Source: Novosphingobium rosa NBRC 15208 (GTDB lineage Bacteria > Pseudomonadota > Alphaproteobacteria > Sphingomonadales > Sphingomonadaceae). From it: DNA of 64,000 bases. The position numbers were made by a program, and so were the translations under genes. Shown piece by piece: positions 8,508 through 17,879 of the stretch (positions within the stretch are counted from its first letter, which is position 1; each line of letters starts with the position of its first letter). Below the pieces are notes generated by a model, which worked only from the letters and a program-made list of their open reading frames with translations, did not search any database and was not told the DNA's origin. The DNA lies in the NCBI RefSeq assembly GCF_001598555.1, contig NZ_BCZE01000001.1:261980-325979 (forward strand), read 5' to 3'.

Positions 8508-10694
8508 ATGCTCCATGCCTCCTTTCGTTCGGTCCTTGCGCTTTCCGTCAGCACCGCCGCGCTGCTCGCCGCGCCCCAGGCTTTTGCCGAAACCAATGGC
8601 GCGCCCGCCGATATCGTGGTGACGGCCAAGCGGCTCGACGATGCGCGCGAAAGCATCAAGCCCAGTCTTGGCGCCTCGACCTACACGCTGGATGCGCAGG
8701 CCATCGCCAATCTGCCGGGTGGCGACAATCTGGGCATGCAGGACATCATCCTGCAGATGCCCGGCGTCAGCCAGGACCAGTTCGGCCAGTTCCATGTGCG
8801 CGACGAGCACAATGGCGTGCAATACCGCCTCAACGGCATCATCCTGCCCGAAAGCATCGCGGTCTTCGGCCAGATGCTCTCACCGCGCATGGTGGACAAG
8901 GTGAGCCTCGTCACTGGCACGCTGCCCGCGCAATATGGGCTGCGCACGGCGGGCATCATCGACATCACCACCAAATCGGGGCAGGCGAACAGCGCCACCT
9001 TCAGCCTCTATGGCGGCAGCCATGAGACCATCGAGCCCAGCGTCTCGGTCAGCGGCAGCAAGGGGGCGACAAGCTGGTTCTTCTCGGGCGATTACAAGCA
9101 CAGCGATCTGGGCATCGAGAACGTCAATGGCAATTACAGCGCCATTCATGACCGCACCAACCAGTTCAACGGCTTTGGCTATGTCGACCATATTCTGAGC
9201 GAGAATGACCGGATCGCGCTGACCGGCGGTTACGCCAACCAGCATTACCAGATTCCCAACCCCACGGGGCTGGTGGGCGGCCAGACCGATGTCAACGGCA
9301 ACCCCGTCGCGGTCAATGGCGTGACCAGCGTCAACAGCGAGAATTTGAACGAGCAGCAGTTGCAGACCTTCGGCTTCGGTGCGCTGAGCTGGCTGCACAC
9401 CAATGGCCAGTTCTCCTCGCAGCTTTCGGCCTTCGGGCGGGTGGCCAATCTGGACTATCGCCCCGATTATGTCGGTGAGATGTTGTTCAACGGCACCGCG
9501 CAATATGCCAGCAAGCGCGACATCACCGTGGGCCTGCAATGGGACGCGGCCTATAAGATCAACGCGCATCACACCCTGCGCGGCGGCCTGCTGTTCGAGA
9601 ATGACAACTCGCACAGCTGGACCAACACCGGCACCTTCCCCACCGATGGCGATGTTTACGATCCCACCCAGCCGCTCGACGGCTACAGCGCGGGCAACAT
9701 CATCGGGCCGGACCAGCTCAATGCCTCGATCACCAACATCACCCAGCGCAGCTACAGCGCCTATCTGCAGGACGAATGGCATCTGACGCTTCGCTTCGTG
9801 CTGAACTTCGGCGCGCGCTTCGATGAAAACGACGGCTTGCGCGATGAACGCCAGCTCAGCCCGCGCGTCAATATGGTGTGGACGCCCACCAACAGCACCA
9901 CGGTGCATGCCGGCTATGCCCGCTATTTCGCCCCCGCGCCCTTCGAGCTGATCGCCAGCAGCAATCTGGCGCAGGTCTACAACACCACTGCCACGCCCAA
10001 TGTGCGCACCAACACCGCCACCTATGCCCAGCGCGAGAACTATTGGGACGCGGGCATTCAGCAGAAGATCGGCTCCCTGACTTTGGGGCTGGATGGCTAT
10101 TTCCGCCGCTCGACCCATCTGGTGGATGAAGGCCAGTTCGGCGCGCCGATCATCCTGACGCCCTTCAACTACGCCAAGGGCCGCATCTTCGGCACCGAAT
10201 TCACCGCCAATTACACCCATGGCGGTTTCAGCGCCTATGGCAACATCGCCTATGAGAAGGCGCAGGGCACGCAGATCACCTCCAACGAATACAATTTCGC
10301 CGCCGCCGATCTGGCCTATATCGCCAGTCACTACATCTATCTCGACCATGACCAGACCTGGAGCGGTTCGGCGGGCGCCTCCTGGCGCTGGTCAAGCGGA
10401 GTGCTGAAAGGCTCGCGCATTTCGGCGGATATGGTCTTCGGTTCGGGCCTGCGCAGCGATCTGACGCTGGCCGATGGCAGCTCGATCCCCAATGGCGCGG
10501 CTTTGCCGGATTACGCCACCTTCAACCTCTCGGTCGGGCACAAGTTCGTCCGCAGCGGCGTGGATGTGCGGCTCGATGTGCAGAACCTGTTCGACAAGAT
10601 CTATGAGGTGCGCGACGGCACCGGCGTGGGCGTGGGCGCGCCCTCTTTCGGCGCGCGTCGCGGGGTGTTCCTGGGCATTTCCAAGACGATCTGA
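8508..10694 (+). CDS. TonB-dependent outer-membrane receptor next to the two-component system
   Basis: This 728-residue receptor starts at 8508, where a signal peptide begins (MLHASFRSVLALSVSTAALL, cleavage after PQAFA). The TonB box is ADIVVTAK; the plug includes MQDIILQMPGVSQDQF and VSLVTGTLPAQYGLRTAGIID; the barrel ends GVFLGISKTI. Unlike most neighbours it has no aromatic last residue (Ile). The plug's FHVRDEHNGVQYRLNGI segment differs from siderophore receptors. Transcribed divergently from a sensor kinase/response regulator pair, it is probably induced by a periplasmic or external signal sensed by that kinase. Ligand unknown. Confidence 0.9.
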   Translation: MLHASFRSVLALSVSTAALLAAPQAFAETNGAPADIVVTAKRLDDARESIKPSLGASTYTLDAQAIANLPGGDNLGMQDIILQMPGVSQDQFGQFHVRDEHNGVQYRLNGIILPESIAVFGQMLSPRMVDKVSLVTGTLPAQYGLRTAGIIDITTKSGQANSATFSLYGGSHETIEPSVSVSGSKGATSWFFSGDYKHSDLGIENVNGNYSAIHDRTNQFNGFGYVDHILSENDRIALTGGYANQHYQIPNPTGLVGGQTDVNGNPVAVNGVTSVNSENLNEQQLQTFGFGALSWLHTNGQFSSQLSAFGRVANLDYRPDYVGEMLFNGTAQYASKRDITVGLQWDAAYKINAHHTLRGGLLFENDNSHSWTNTGTFPTDGDVYDPTQPLDGYSAGNIIGPDQLNASITNITQRSYSAYLQDEWHLTLRFVLNFGARFDENDGLRDERQLSPRVNMVWTPTNSTTVHAGYARYFAPAPFELIASSNLAQVYNTTATPNVRTNTATYAQRENYWDAGIQQKIGSLTLGLDGYFRRSTHLVDEGQFGAPIILTPFNYAKGRIFGTEFTANYTHGGFSAYGNIAYEKAQGTQITSNEYNFAAADLAYIASHYIYLDHDQTWSGSAGASWRWSSGVLKGSRISADMVFGSGLRSDLTLADGSSIPNGAALPDYATFNLSVGHKFVRSGVDVRLDVQNLFDKIYEVRDGTGVGVGAPSFGARRGVFLGISKTI

Positions 10695-10722
10695 TCCATC
10701 GCGACGAGGCCTAGCGGAAAAG

Positions 10723-10754
10723 GAAGGGCCGCTGCCGGTCGGCAACGGCCCTTC
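10723..10754. terminator. Bidirectional terminator-like hairpin
   Basis: GAAGGGCCG/CGGCCCTTC plus inner TGCCG/CGGCA form a long stem with one mismatched position and a 2-base loop. It sits between two convergent receptor genes (ends at 10694 and 10799). There is a short T run only on the minus-strand side. Confidence 0.7.
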
Positions 10755-10798
10755 TCAAGCCACACCTGATTTCGGTCGATCTCTTCCGACCGGCCGGC

Positions 10799-13774
10799 TC
10801 AGAATTTGGCGCGCGCGCCCACATAGAAGCGACGGCCCAGCGGATCATAGGTGCTCGGGTCGGTCGAGCCCGCGATCCCCCCGACAATCAGCGGCGCCTT
10901 GTCGGTCAGATTGTCGATACCGCCACGCAGATCGAAACGCTCGGTGACCTTGATGTGAGCGGACAGGTCGAAGGTGTCATAGCTTGGCACGCCCGGCACC
11001 GTCGAATTGGACGTGGTGACTGAAGTATAGTCCTTCATCCCGGACAGATGACGCCAGCGCAGGGTCAGGCCGCCGCCATTGCCCTCATACCCCACAGTCG
11101 AAGTGATCCGCCACGGCACATAGGTCGTGCCACTGCCGATCGTCCCGGCATAGTTGATGAAGGGGGTCGAGGGCAGGTTCTGGATCGAGAATTTCGCCAG
11201 ATAATTGGCCACGACATTCATCGTCAGGCTGCCGGGCGCATGCAGCCCCATGGCATCGAGCGGGATCTTCCAGTCGAACTGGATGTCGACGCCGGACGTG
11301 CGATAACCGCCCAGGTTCAGATAGGGTTGGTTGATGTTGTAGATCGTGCCATCGGGATTGCGCACGATGTTCTGGCAATAGGGGCTGCTGGCCGAGAAGC
11401 CGGGATTGGCATTGTTGCCGTTGAAGCAATTGCCCACCATCGTCACGCCGCTGACCGTGCCAACCGCATTCTTGATGCTGATGCTGTAGAAATCGACCGA
11501 CAGGTTCATCCGGTGCAGGGCCGCCGCCGTGAAGGGCGAACTCAGCACGCCGCCAATGGTGAAAGTGTCGGCGGTTTCAGGCTTCAACGCGCCGTTGCCG
11601 GTGGTTGTGCCGGGCACCTGCGTATAATTGGCCTGATAGCTGTCGATGATCGAGGCGGGCACGCCCTGCGCCAGACACAGGCTGCGCACGGCGGCGCCAT
11701 TGGCTCCGGTGCGGTAGGCCGAACGGACATCGCAAGGATCGCCACCGCTGGGCACCGAGCCAAGCGAGGCATAGTTCACCGTCGAGCCCAGAAACAGCTC
11801 GCCGACATTGGGCGCGCGCACCGCGCGCTGATAGCCGCCGCGCAGCCTCAGATGATCGACAACCTCCCAGTTGAGGTCAGCCTTATAGGCACTGACCCCG
11901 CCCGAGATGTTGTAATGCGAATAGCGATAGGCGGTGTCCAGCTCCAGTCGCCTGATCAGCGGCAGGTCGGCCAGCACCGGCACCAGCAGTTCGCCGAAGC
12001 CCTCGATCACCTTGGTGCTGCCGCGCGTGTTGCTGGCGGTGTTGAAGCCGATGACGGCAGGCGGATTGCTCTGCAGCAGCGGATCGGCCGAGAAGTTGTA
12101 GGCCTCGCCGCGATAGTCGAAACCGGCGGCAAAGCGCACATCGCCCGCGGGCAGCTTGAGGATCCCGCCCTGCAGCGTGCCCTCGACATTGTCCTGGGTC
12201 AGGCTGGTGCGGTTGTCCGTGCGGCGCGACATGTAATTGACGCAATCGGCCGAAATCGGATTTTCCCCGAAGACGTTGAGCCCCCCAGCGCACAGGGAGG
12301 CCCCGCCATCCCTGGCATTCAGCAGCGTTTCCACCGCCGAATAGAGCAGCCCGCCCGAGGTGATACGGTCATCAATGCGGGTATGGCCATGCGAATAGCT
12401 CAGATCCCAGGTGACGCCGGACTCCCCGAGATGCCCTTTGGCGCCGGCCAGGATCTGATAGACCGTGTTGTCATGCTGGATCGCGCGCAGGCCCGCGCTG
12501 CTAAAGCGCTTGACCACGGTGAAGCTGGCCGTGGGCGAAGGTCGCGAGGCCAGCAGCGAGGACAGCGCCGCCGGGATGAAGGGGTTGGTCACCGGCACCG
12601 TCAGCGCCTGCGTGCCCTGCGCCAGCGTGCCCGATCCGTTGCTGGTGGTGGTGTAATAGGTGTAGAGCCCCTGTGCATAGAGCAGCGTATCGGGGGCGAC
12701 ATCATATTCCGCCCGCAGAAAACCCGAATAGCGGGTCATGGGCGCGCTCAGCTGCACTTCCGCATTGGGATCGTAATAGAGCGAGGTGCCGCGCGCGCCA
12801 TAGCCGGCAGTGGTTCCGCGATAGTTGAAAACGCCATTCGTGTCGGTGAACAGCGAACCGTCGTTGTTGAAGCCCAGAATCGTGGAATTCGAATAGGCCG
12901 AACCAGTATAGCCATAGGAACGCAGCAGCGTGTTGAGCGCCGTGGCATTCGGCAGATTGCCTGCCGTGGGCGTATAGGTTCCGGTCGGCAGGGTGTTGGA
13001 AGCGGAGCTGTTGCCGCCCTTGGCAAAGGCCGAGGCATAGAAGTTGCGATCGCGCGAATAGACCGCATCGCGGTTGTAATATTCGAAGGCGCCCATGATA
13101 TGGCCGCGCCCGCCGGCGAATTTCGTGCCCGCCAGAATGGAAACATCACGCGTGGCCCCGTCACCGGCGCCGTTCAGCCCCGACTGGACATCCATCTGCA
13201 GCCCGGTGAAGCGGTGCTTGATCTTCAGATTGACCACGCCAGACACGGCATCGGAACCATAGACCGCCGAAGCGCCGCCACTGATCACCTCGACATTGTC
13301 CAGCAGGATCGAGGGCATCGTGTTGAGATCGATGGCCATCGTCGCGCTCGACGGCTGCATCCGCTGCCCGTCGAGCAGGACGAGGTTGCGTGAAGCGCCA
13401 AGGCCGCGCAGGTTGAGCGTCGCCTGGCCACTGCTGGCCACATTGTTCGTATAGGCGGTCGCCCCCGGCACGAATTGCGGCAGCGTGTTGAGCTTCGCCT
13501 CGATGGTGACATCGCCCGTGCTTTGCAGCGCCTGCGAGCTGACCGTCATGATCGGGCTGTCGGCCACATAATCCTTGCGGCTGATGCGCGAGCCGGTCAC
13601 GACAATATCGCCTGCCGGTTCGGCGGCCTGCGCGGCGGGCGTGCCCGACTGCGCCATGGCGGGCAAGGCCTGACAAAAGGCAAGCAAGGCGCAACCGCCC
13701 TTCAGCGCGACCACCGCATGCCGCACCGCGAGACGGCCACCCCGTCCGCGATTGTAAACCCCGTGAATGTTCAT
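10799..13774 (-). CDS. Large TonB-dependent receptor, sphingomonad type
   Basis: This 991-residue outer-membrane receptor has a signal peptide ending about residue 41 (CQALPAMAQ), TonB box DIVVTGSRISRKDY, plug (LNLRGLGASRNLVLLDGQR, DNVEVISGGASAVYGSDAVSG) and a long barrel ending GARAKF. The plug pattern and length match the group that sphingomonads and Caulobacter use for carbohydrates, peptides and aromatic compounds rather than siderophores. A promoter-like sequence lies at 13838-13866. It is downstream of the 14-gene catabolic operon, on the same strand but 281 bp from its last gene. It may import that operon's substrate; this is contextual inference. Confidence 0.9.
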   Translation of the reverse strand: MNIHGVYNRGRGGRLAVRHAVVALKGGCALLAFCQALPAMAQSGTPAAQAAEPAGDIVVTGSRISRKDYVADSPIMTVSSQALQSTGDVTIEAKLNTLPQFVPGATAYTNNVASSGQATLNLRGLGASRNLVLLDGQRMQPSSATMAIDLNTMPSILLDNVEVISGGASAVYGSDAVSGVVNLKIKHRFTGLQMDVQSGLNGAGDGATRDVSILAGTKFAGGRGHIMGAFEYYNRDAVYSRDRNFYASAFAKGGNSSASNTLPTGTYTPTAGNLPNATALNTLLRSYGYTGSAYSNSTILGFNNDGSLFTDTNGVFNYRGTTAGYGARGTSLYYDPNAEVQLSAPMTRYSGFLRAEYDVAPDTLLYAQGLYTYYTTTSNGSGTLAQGTQALTVPVTNPFIPAALSSLLASRPSPTASFTVVKRFSSAGLRAIQHDNTVYQILAGAKGHLGESGVTWDLSYSHGHTRIDDRITSGGLLYSAVETLLNARDGGASLCAGGLNVFGENPISADCVNYMSRRTDNRTSLTQDNVEGTLQGGILKLPAGDVRFAAGFDYRGEAYNFSADPLLQSNPPAVIGFNTASNTRGSTKVIEGFGELLVPVLADLPLIRRLELDTAYRYSHYNISGGVSAYKADLNWEVVDHLRLRGGYQRAVRAPNVGELFLGSTVNYASLGSVPSGGDPCDVRSAYRTGANGAAVRSLCLAQGVPASIIDSYQANYTQVPGTTTGNGALKPETADTFTIGGVLSSPFTAAALHRMNLSVDFYSISIKNAVGTVSGVTMVGNCFNGNNANPGFSASSPYCQNIVRNPDGTIYNINQPYLNLGGYRTSGVDIQFDWKIPLDAMGLHAPGSLTMNVVANYLAKFSIQNLPSTPFINYAGTIGSGTTYVPWRITSTVGYEGNGGGLTLRWRHLSGMKDYTSVTTSNSTVPGVPSYDTFDLSAHIKVTERFDLRGGIDNLTDKAPLIVGGIAGSTDPSTYDPLGRRFYVGARAKF

Positions 13775-13837
13775 GAGCGCCCCCTGATCGTCCTGTTTTT
13801 CTGGCGGCGACTCCCCGATCGCCAGCCTTCATAAAAG

Positions 13838-13866
13838 ATCATTGATCGTTTTTGAAATAAGGTCAA
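13838..13866 (-). promoter_or_regulatory. Putative sigma-70 promoter of the 991-residue receptor gene
   Basis: On the minus strand TTGACC (-35) and AATGAT (-10) are separated by 17 bases, 64 bases upstream of the start codon in an AT-rich stretch. The rest of 13775-14055 shows no gene. Confidence 0.4.
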
Positions 13867-14055
13867 TCGGCCTTTTTACCCCAAAAATCCCTATAAGTCG
13901 TTTAACGTAGCAGAGCGACCCTCTCGGGATTTTATATTGATGCTAGCTATTGATGCATTCCACATCGCCCCCGCCAGCCAAGGGACCGGGCCGCAGCGCC
14001 GCCAGCGCCGATGACCTTGGCGCATATCAGAAGGTGAGCGGCTTTCGCGCGGATA

Positions 14056-15873
14056 TCACTGCCTGGCTGCGGCTATGGGCAGATGCAGCTGGCTGCGGCC
14101 CGGCCCCATCCACAGCGTCACATGCGCGGTCCGATTGTCCCTGGTCGTCTCATCGGCCACCACGCCACCGGAATTGCGATTGCGTTCATCATGCAGGCTC
14201 AGGCCCAGCGGCGAAATGACAAGGCGCAGCCGCCCGCCCGCCGGGATGCGCCGTGCCAGAAAATCGAAGCGATGGAAATCATAGCGCTCCAGCTTGCCGG
14301 GCGTCACCAGCGTTTCGCGCTCCAGACTGGTCCGATAACGCGCACGGATCTGATCCTGCGACAGGAATATCTGGGTGCCATCGGGCTGCACCGCATAAAG
14401 CGCCACACGAATATCGGTATCGGGCACATCCATCGACAGCCACAACTCCGCCGAGGGTATCCCCGCCAGATCGAGCGGCTTGTCCAGCACCGGCGTCTCA
14501 TAGACCAGCCCCTCGCCGTTCAGGCGGCGCACGGCGGCATCATTGGTGAGGTAATCGGGCGAGACCATGTCATAGCCCTCGATCCCCTCATTGCGACCCG
14601 GCACGGAAGGATCGTAGACATAGCCATCCTGCACCGCCCGCCCCGGGTTTTCGGCCAGCACCCCATGCGTGGCCAGCGAACCCGATGACCCACCCTTCGA
14701 TGCCAGCCACAAGGTCTGTTGCGCAACGGTCGCCGCGGCAAGGCTGGGCGCGGAACGCCACGCATTCGCTCCGCCCTGATAGTAGACAAACTGATCGGTC
14801 AGAAACGCGGGCTTGGGCCCCCGGCCCAAGACCCAGTCATACCATTGGCGATGCAGATCGAGCAGATCCACCACATTGCCCGGTCCGAAATCGACGCCGC
14901 CGACGATGCGCTTGGCCTCGCGCGTGGCATGGTGATCCCATGCGCCGATCACCATGGCGTTCATCGCGCGGTCGGCAGGCGTTACGGCGCCGTCATGCAG
15001 CGCCATGAAGTGGCGCAGCCCCACCTGCGAAGCATCGTAATCCCCGGTGATCGCCAGCACCGGAATGGTCACGCGCGACAGCTGCGCAGCGGTCAGCGCG
15101 CTGGCGTCCCCGGTGGTGTTCGCCCAATAGGCATCAAGCGTGGGATGCTGCAGATTGGCCTGCCACTGCGCGCTGGGCAAGCCGACATAGCTGTCGAACT
15201 GGCGGAACGAGATCTTGCCGCTCGCCAGTTCGGCCATGGCGCCCAGCCAATAGTCATTGTCGGCGCTGGCCTGCGGATTGGCGGTCTTCTGGCCGATCAG
15301 CGCTTCCCAGGTCATGGGCTGGGTGATCGGGATGTTGGCCCGCATGCCGCGATCAACCCCGAAAAACCCGGCGGAGACCGGTGCGATGGCCTTCAGGGCC
15401 TCAGGCTTTTGCGTGGCGATCACCAGCTGGTTACGCCCGGCATAGGAGCCGCCCCACATCACCACCCGTCCATCGGAAAAAGGCCGATGCGCCAGCCAGT
15501 CGATCACATCGACGCCGTCCTCGGCCTCATGGGTGGTCGGGCGGAACACGCCCTGCGAACCGCCCCGCCCCCGCGTGTCGACCGCCGCATAGACGAAGCC
15601 ATGCCTCGCAAAATAGCTGCCGGTCTTGTGCAGCGTGTCGATGGTGTAGGGGGTGATCGTCAGCACCACCGGCAAAGGCCCGCTGCTGGCCGCCGGGCGG
15701 TAGATGTTGGCATTGAGCGTCACCCCGTCGCGCATGGTGATCGGCACATGCCAATCCACCACCACCTGACGCGGTGCGGGATCGACCGGCTGCGCCGCAG
15801 GCGCCGCCTGCGCCATGCCGCCCGGAACCGCCAAAACCAGCGCCAGAGCGCCCAGCAACCGCAGGCGCATCAT
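14056..15873 (-). CDS. CocE/NonD-family secreted alpha/beta-hydrolase
   Basis: This 605-residue protein has a signal peptide (about 24 residues) and the CocE layout: an alpha/beta-hydrolase core, helical cap and C-terminal jelly-roll (PepX_C). The nucleophile is Ser143 in WGGSYAG, the acid is probably Asp280 in ITGDYDASQ and the histidine is in AWDHHATR (about 314-315). The family hydrolyses esters and amides, including cocaine, alpha-amino acid esters and X-Pro peptides. It is the last gene of the 14-gene operon and overlaps the EthD-like gene by 4 bases. It probably acts in the periplasm on the incoming substrate or its conjugate; the bond cut is not predictable. Confidence 0.87.
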   Translation of the reverse strand: MMRLRLLGALALVLAVPGGMAQAAPAAQPVDPAPRQVVVDWHVPITMRDGVTLNANIYRPAASSGPLPVVLTITPYTIDTLHKTGSYFARHGFVYAAVDTRGRGGSQGVFRPTTHEAEDGVDVIDWLAHRPFSDGRVVMWGGSYAGRNQLVIATQKPEALKAIAPVSAGFFGVDRGMRANIPITQPMTWEALIGQKTANPQASADNDYWLGAMAELASGKISFRQFDSYVGLPSAQWQANLQHPTLDAYWANTTGDASALTAAQLSRVTIPVLAITGDYDASQVGLRHFMALHDGAVTPADRAMNAMVIGAWDHHATREAKRIVGGVDFGPGNVVDLLDLHRQWYDWVLGRGPKPAFLTDQFVYYQGGANAWRSAPSLAAATVAQQTLWLASKGGSSGSLATHGVLAENPGRAVQDGYVYDPSVPGRNEGIEGYDMVSPDYLTNDAAVRRLNGEGLVYETPVLDKPLDLAGIPSAELWLSMDVPDTDIRVALYAVQPDGTQIFLSQDQIRARYRTSLERETLVTPGKLERYDFHRFDFLARRIPAGGRLRLVISPLGLSLHDERNRNSGGVVADETTRDNRTAHVTLWMGPGRSQLHLPIAAARQ

Positions 15874-16583
15874 CGCGCCATCGGGACCAGCGCGGGCCCC
15901 ACCACGGTTTCGGTCACCATCGGATAATGGATGTTGCCGCCCTCGAAAGGCGGGAACTGCGCGCGATCGGCCTTCATCTCCTCGCGCACCGGCGAGTGCA
16001 GCGCGGTTTCCAGCGCTTCGGCGCTGTCGAACACCAGCTTGTTGCGCTGCATATAGGTCAGCACCGGCCAGGGCAGTTCATGGGCCCAGTCCACACGGGT
16101 GAAAATCTCGATCTCGCGGATGCCGGGGAAGTCATGCATCACCTGCGGATGATGGGCGAGATAATAGCGCAGCCAGTCGTTCAGATTGTCCGCATGACCG
16201 GGGTAATGCACCAGATAGCTGCAGGGCGGCGCGGCGGGCTGCGTCAGCGTGGAGGGCGTGGGATAAGGCCGCGTCCACATCGCCTGATGGGCCGCTTGCG
16301 CCCCGTTCAGGCTGGCGAAATGCGCCGGATCGAGCTGGCTCAACGCCCCGTCGCGGCTCGCTGCCGCCTCCAGCGTTTCCAGCCGCGGGAAGAAGAGCTG
16401 AAGCGTCAGCATCGGCGACGGGCCATCGTCGAAATATTTGTCGCGCGCCACGGTGGGGGTGAAGATATGCGCCCGTTCAATGCCCGGCGCCGCGCGCAGG
16501 ATCTCGGCGATGGCGGCCTTGTCGGCGTCGCTCACGCGCTGGTCGGCAGCGGAGGCCGAATAGGTAAGAAACCATGAAAACAT
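15870..16583 (-). CDS. EthD-like dimeric alpha-beta barrel protein
   Basis: The 237-residue protein appears to contain two ferredoxin-like halves. The C-terminal half carries EREMKADRAQFPPF-like sequence (here REEMKADRAQFPPFEGG and HYPM), typical of the EthD and related small dimeric barrel families found beside oxygenases. The first half (MFSWFLTYSA... IERAHIFTPT) resembles a degenerate copy. Start ATG at 16583 is 9 bases after the M20 gene. The role is probably auxiliary in the catabolic pathway (isomerase, cyclase or binding); no catalytic residue can be assigned. Confidence 0.6.
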   Translation of the reverse strand: MFSWFLTYSASAADQRVSDADKAAIAEILRAAPGIERAHIFTPTVARDKYFDDGPSPMLTLQLFFPRLETLEAAASRDGALSQLDPAHFASLNGAQAAHQAMWTRPYPTPSTLTQPAAPPCSYLVHYPGHADNLNDWLRYYLAHHPQVMHDFPGIREIEIFTRVDWAHELPWPVLTYMQRNKLVFDSAEALETALHSPVREEMKADRAQFPPFEGGNIHYPMVTETVVGPALVPMAR

Positions 16584-16592
16584 AAAAGCCTC

Positions 16593-17879
16593 CTAATGCG
16601 CCGCGCCCGCTGCCAGAACCACCGCCGCCAGCGTGCCCGCGATAATCCGAAGATTGGTCGGGCGGTCGAGCACCATGGTTTCCTGCGGCGAATGCGGCGA
16701 GATATATTTGAACCCGGAATCCAGCGTGATGGCCGGAATGCCCAGAGATTGGGGAATGTTGGAATCGGCCGATCCGAAGCGGCTTGCCGGACTGGTGCCG
16801 AGCGCGCGGATGGCAGCCTTGGCCTGAAGCACCAGCGGAGCATCCTCGGCCACGTGGGTCACTGGCCGCTCAATGGGCAATGCCGACGCCACCTGAGCGG
16901 CCACCGCCCCATTGGCGGTGGAGCGCGTCGCGTTTTCCGCCGCCAGCGCATCGGCCAGCGCATTGCGGAACCACGCCTCGACCCGGGCCAGCTCGGCGCT
17001 GTCGGTCGAGCGCATGTCCACCGACATCACCGCCTGTGCGGGAATCGCATTGATCGAGGTGCCGCCCTTGACCAGCCCCACGTTGAACACCGTGGTGCCC
17101 TTCGCGGGGTCAGGCTGGAAGCGGTCGAAGCGCACGATGGCATCGGCCATCGCCGCCACCGGGCTCACCAGACCGAACTGGAACAGCGAATGGCCACCCG
17201 GCCCGGTGAAAGTCACATCATAGCGATGCACGCCGACGCCCGTGGTGGTGATCCCCCCGCTGTCGCCCGGCTCAAGCCCGATAAAGGCAGCGATCCGGTG
17301 CGCGTAGGGGCCCTGGCCCAGCAGATAGCGCACACCGCGAAAGGCGCCGCGCTCCTCCTCGCCGACATTGGCGACGAACAGAATATCCTGCCGGGTCTTG
17401 AGGCCTGCCGCATCCAGCGCGCGCGCCAGTTCGAGCATCACGGCCAGACTGACGCTGTTGTCGGTGATGCCAGGCGCGTGAAGCAGATGACCCTCGCGCC
17501 GCACGTGGACATCGGTGCCCTCGGGAAAGACGGTGTCGAGATGCGCGCCCACCGCCAGCAACGGGCCGCCCGCCCGAGCGGCGCCCCGGCGCAAACCGGT
17601 GACATTGCCCTCCGCGTCGATGGTGACATCGGCCAGGTCGGCGTCGCGCATCATCCCGGCCAGCAGCGCGGCGCGGGCGCTTTCCCTGAAGGGCGGCGCG
17701 GGCACTTGCGTGATGCGGATCGTCTCCTCGACGATGCGGTCGTAATCCTGAGCGATCCGCATCTGCGCCTTGTGAAAAGCGCCGCCGCCAACCAGGGCGC
17801 GCGCCGCCATCTCCGGCGTCTGCGCATGGGCCGGCGCGGACATCGCCAGCAGCGCGGTCCACCATGGCAGGCTTTTCAT
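16593..17879 (-). CDS. M20-family metallohydrolase with signal peptide
   Basis: This 428-residue zinc hydrolase has all M20 metal ligands visible: His113 and Asp115 (GAHLDTVF), Asp140 (GITDNSVS), the catalytic and binding Glu174/Glu175 (NVGEEERG), Glu203 (GLEPGD) and a C-terminal His (SPHSPQE). A dimerisation (lid) domain lies in between. The signal peptide MKSLPWWTALLAMSAPAHA points to the periplasm. Start 17879 gives a 4-base overlap with the MFS gene. The family cleaves peptides, N-acyl amino acids and carbamoyl compounds. In this operon a conjugate or ring-opened amide is the inferred substrate. Confidence 0.88.
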   Translation of the reverse strand: MKSLPWWTALLAMSAPAHAQTPEMAARALVGGGAFHKAQMRIAQDYDRIVEETIRITQVPAPPFRESARAALLAGMMRDADLADVTIDAEGNVTGLRRGAARAGGPLLAVGAHLDTVFPEGTDVHVRREGHLLHAPGITDNSVSLAVMLELARALDAAGLKTRQDILFVANVGEEERGAFRGVRYLLGQGPYAHRIAAFIGLEPGDSGGITTTGVGVHRYDVTFTGPGGHSLFQFGLVSPVAAMADAIVRFDRFQPDPAKGTTVFNVGLVKGGTSINAIPAQAVMSVDMRSTDSAELARVEAWFRNALADALAAENATRSTANGAVAAQVASALPIERPVTHVAEDAPLVLQAKAAIRALGTSPASRFGSADSNIPQSLGIPAITLDSGFKYISPHSPQETMVLDRPTNLRIIAGTLAAVVLAAGAAH

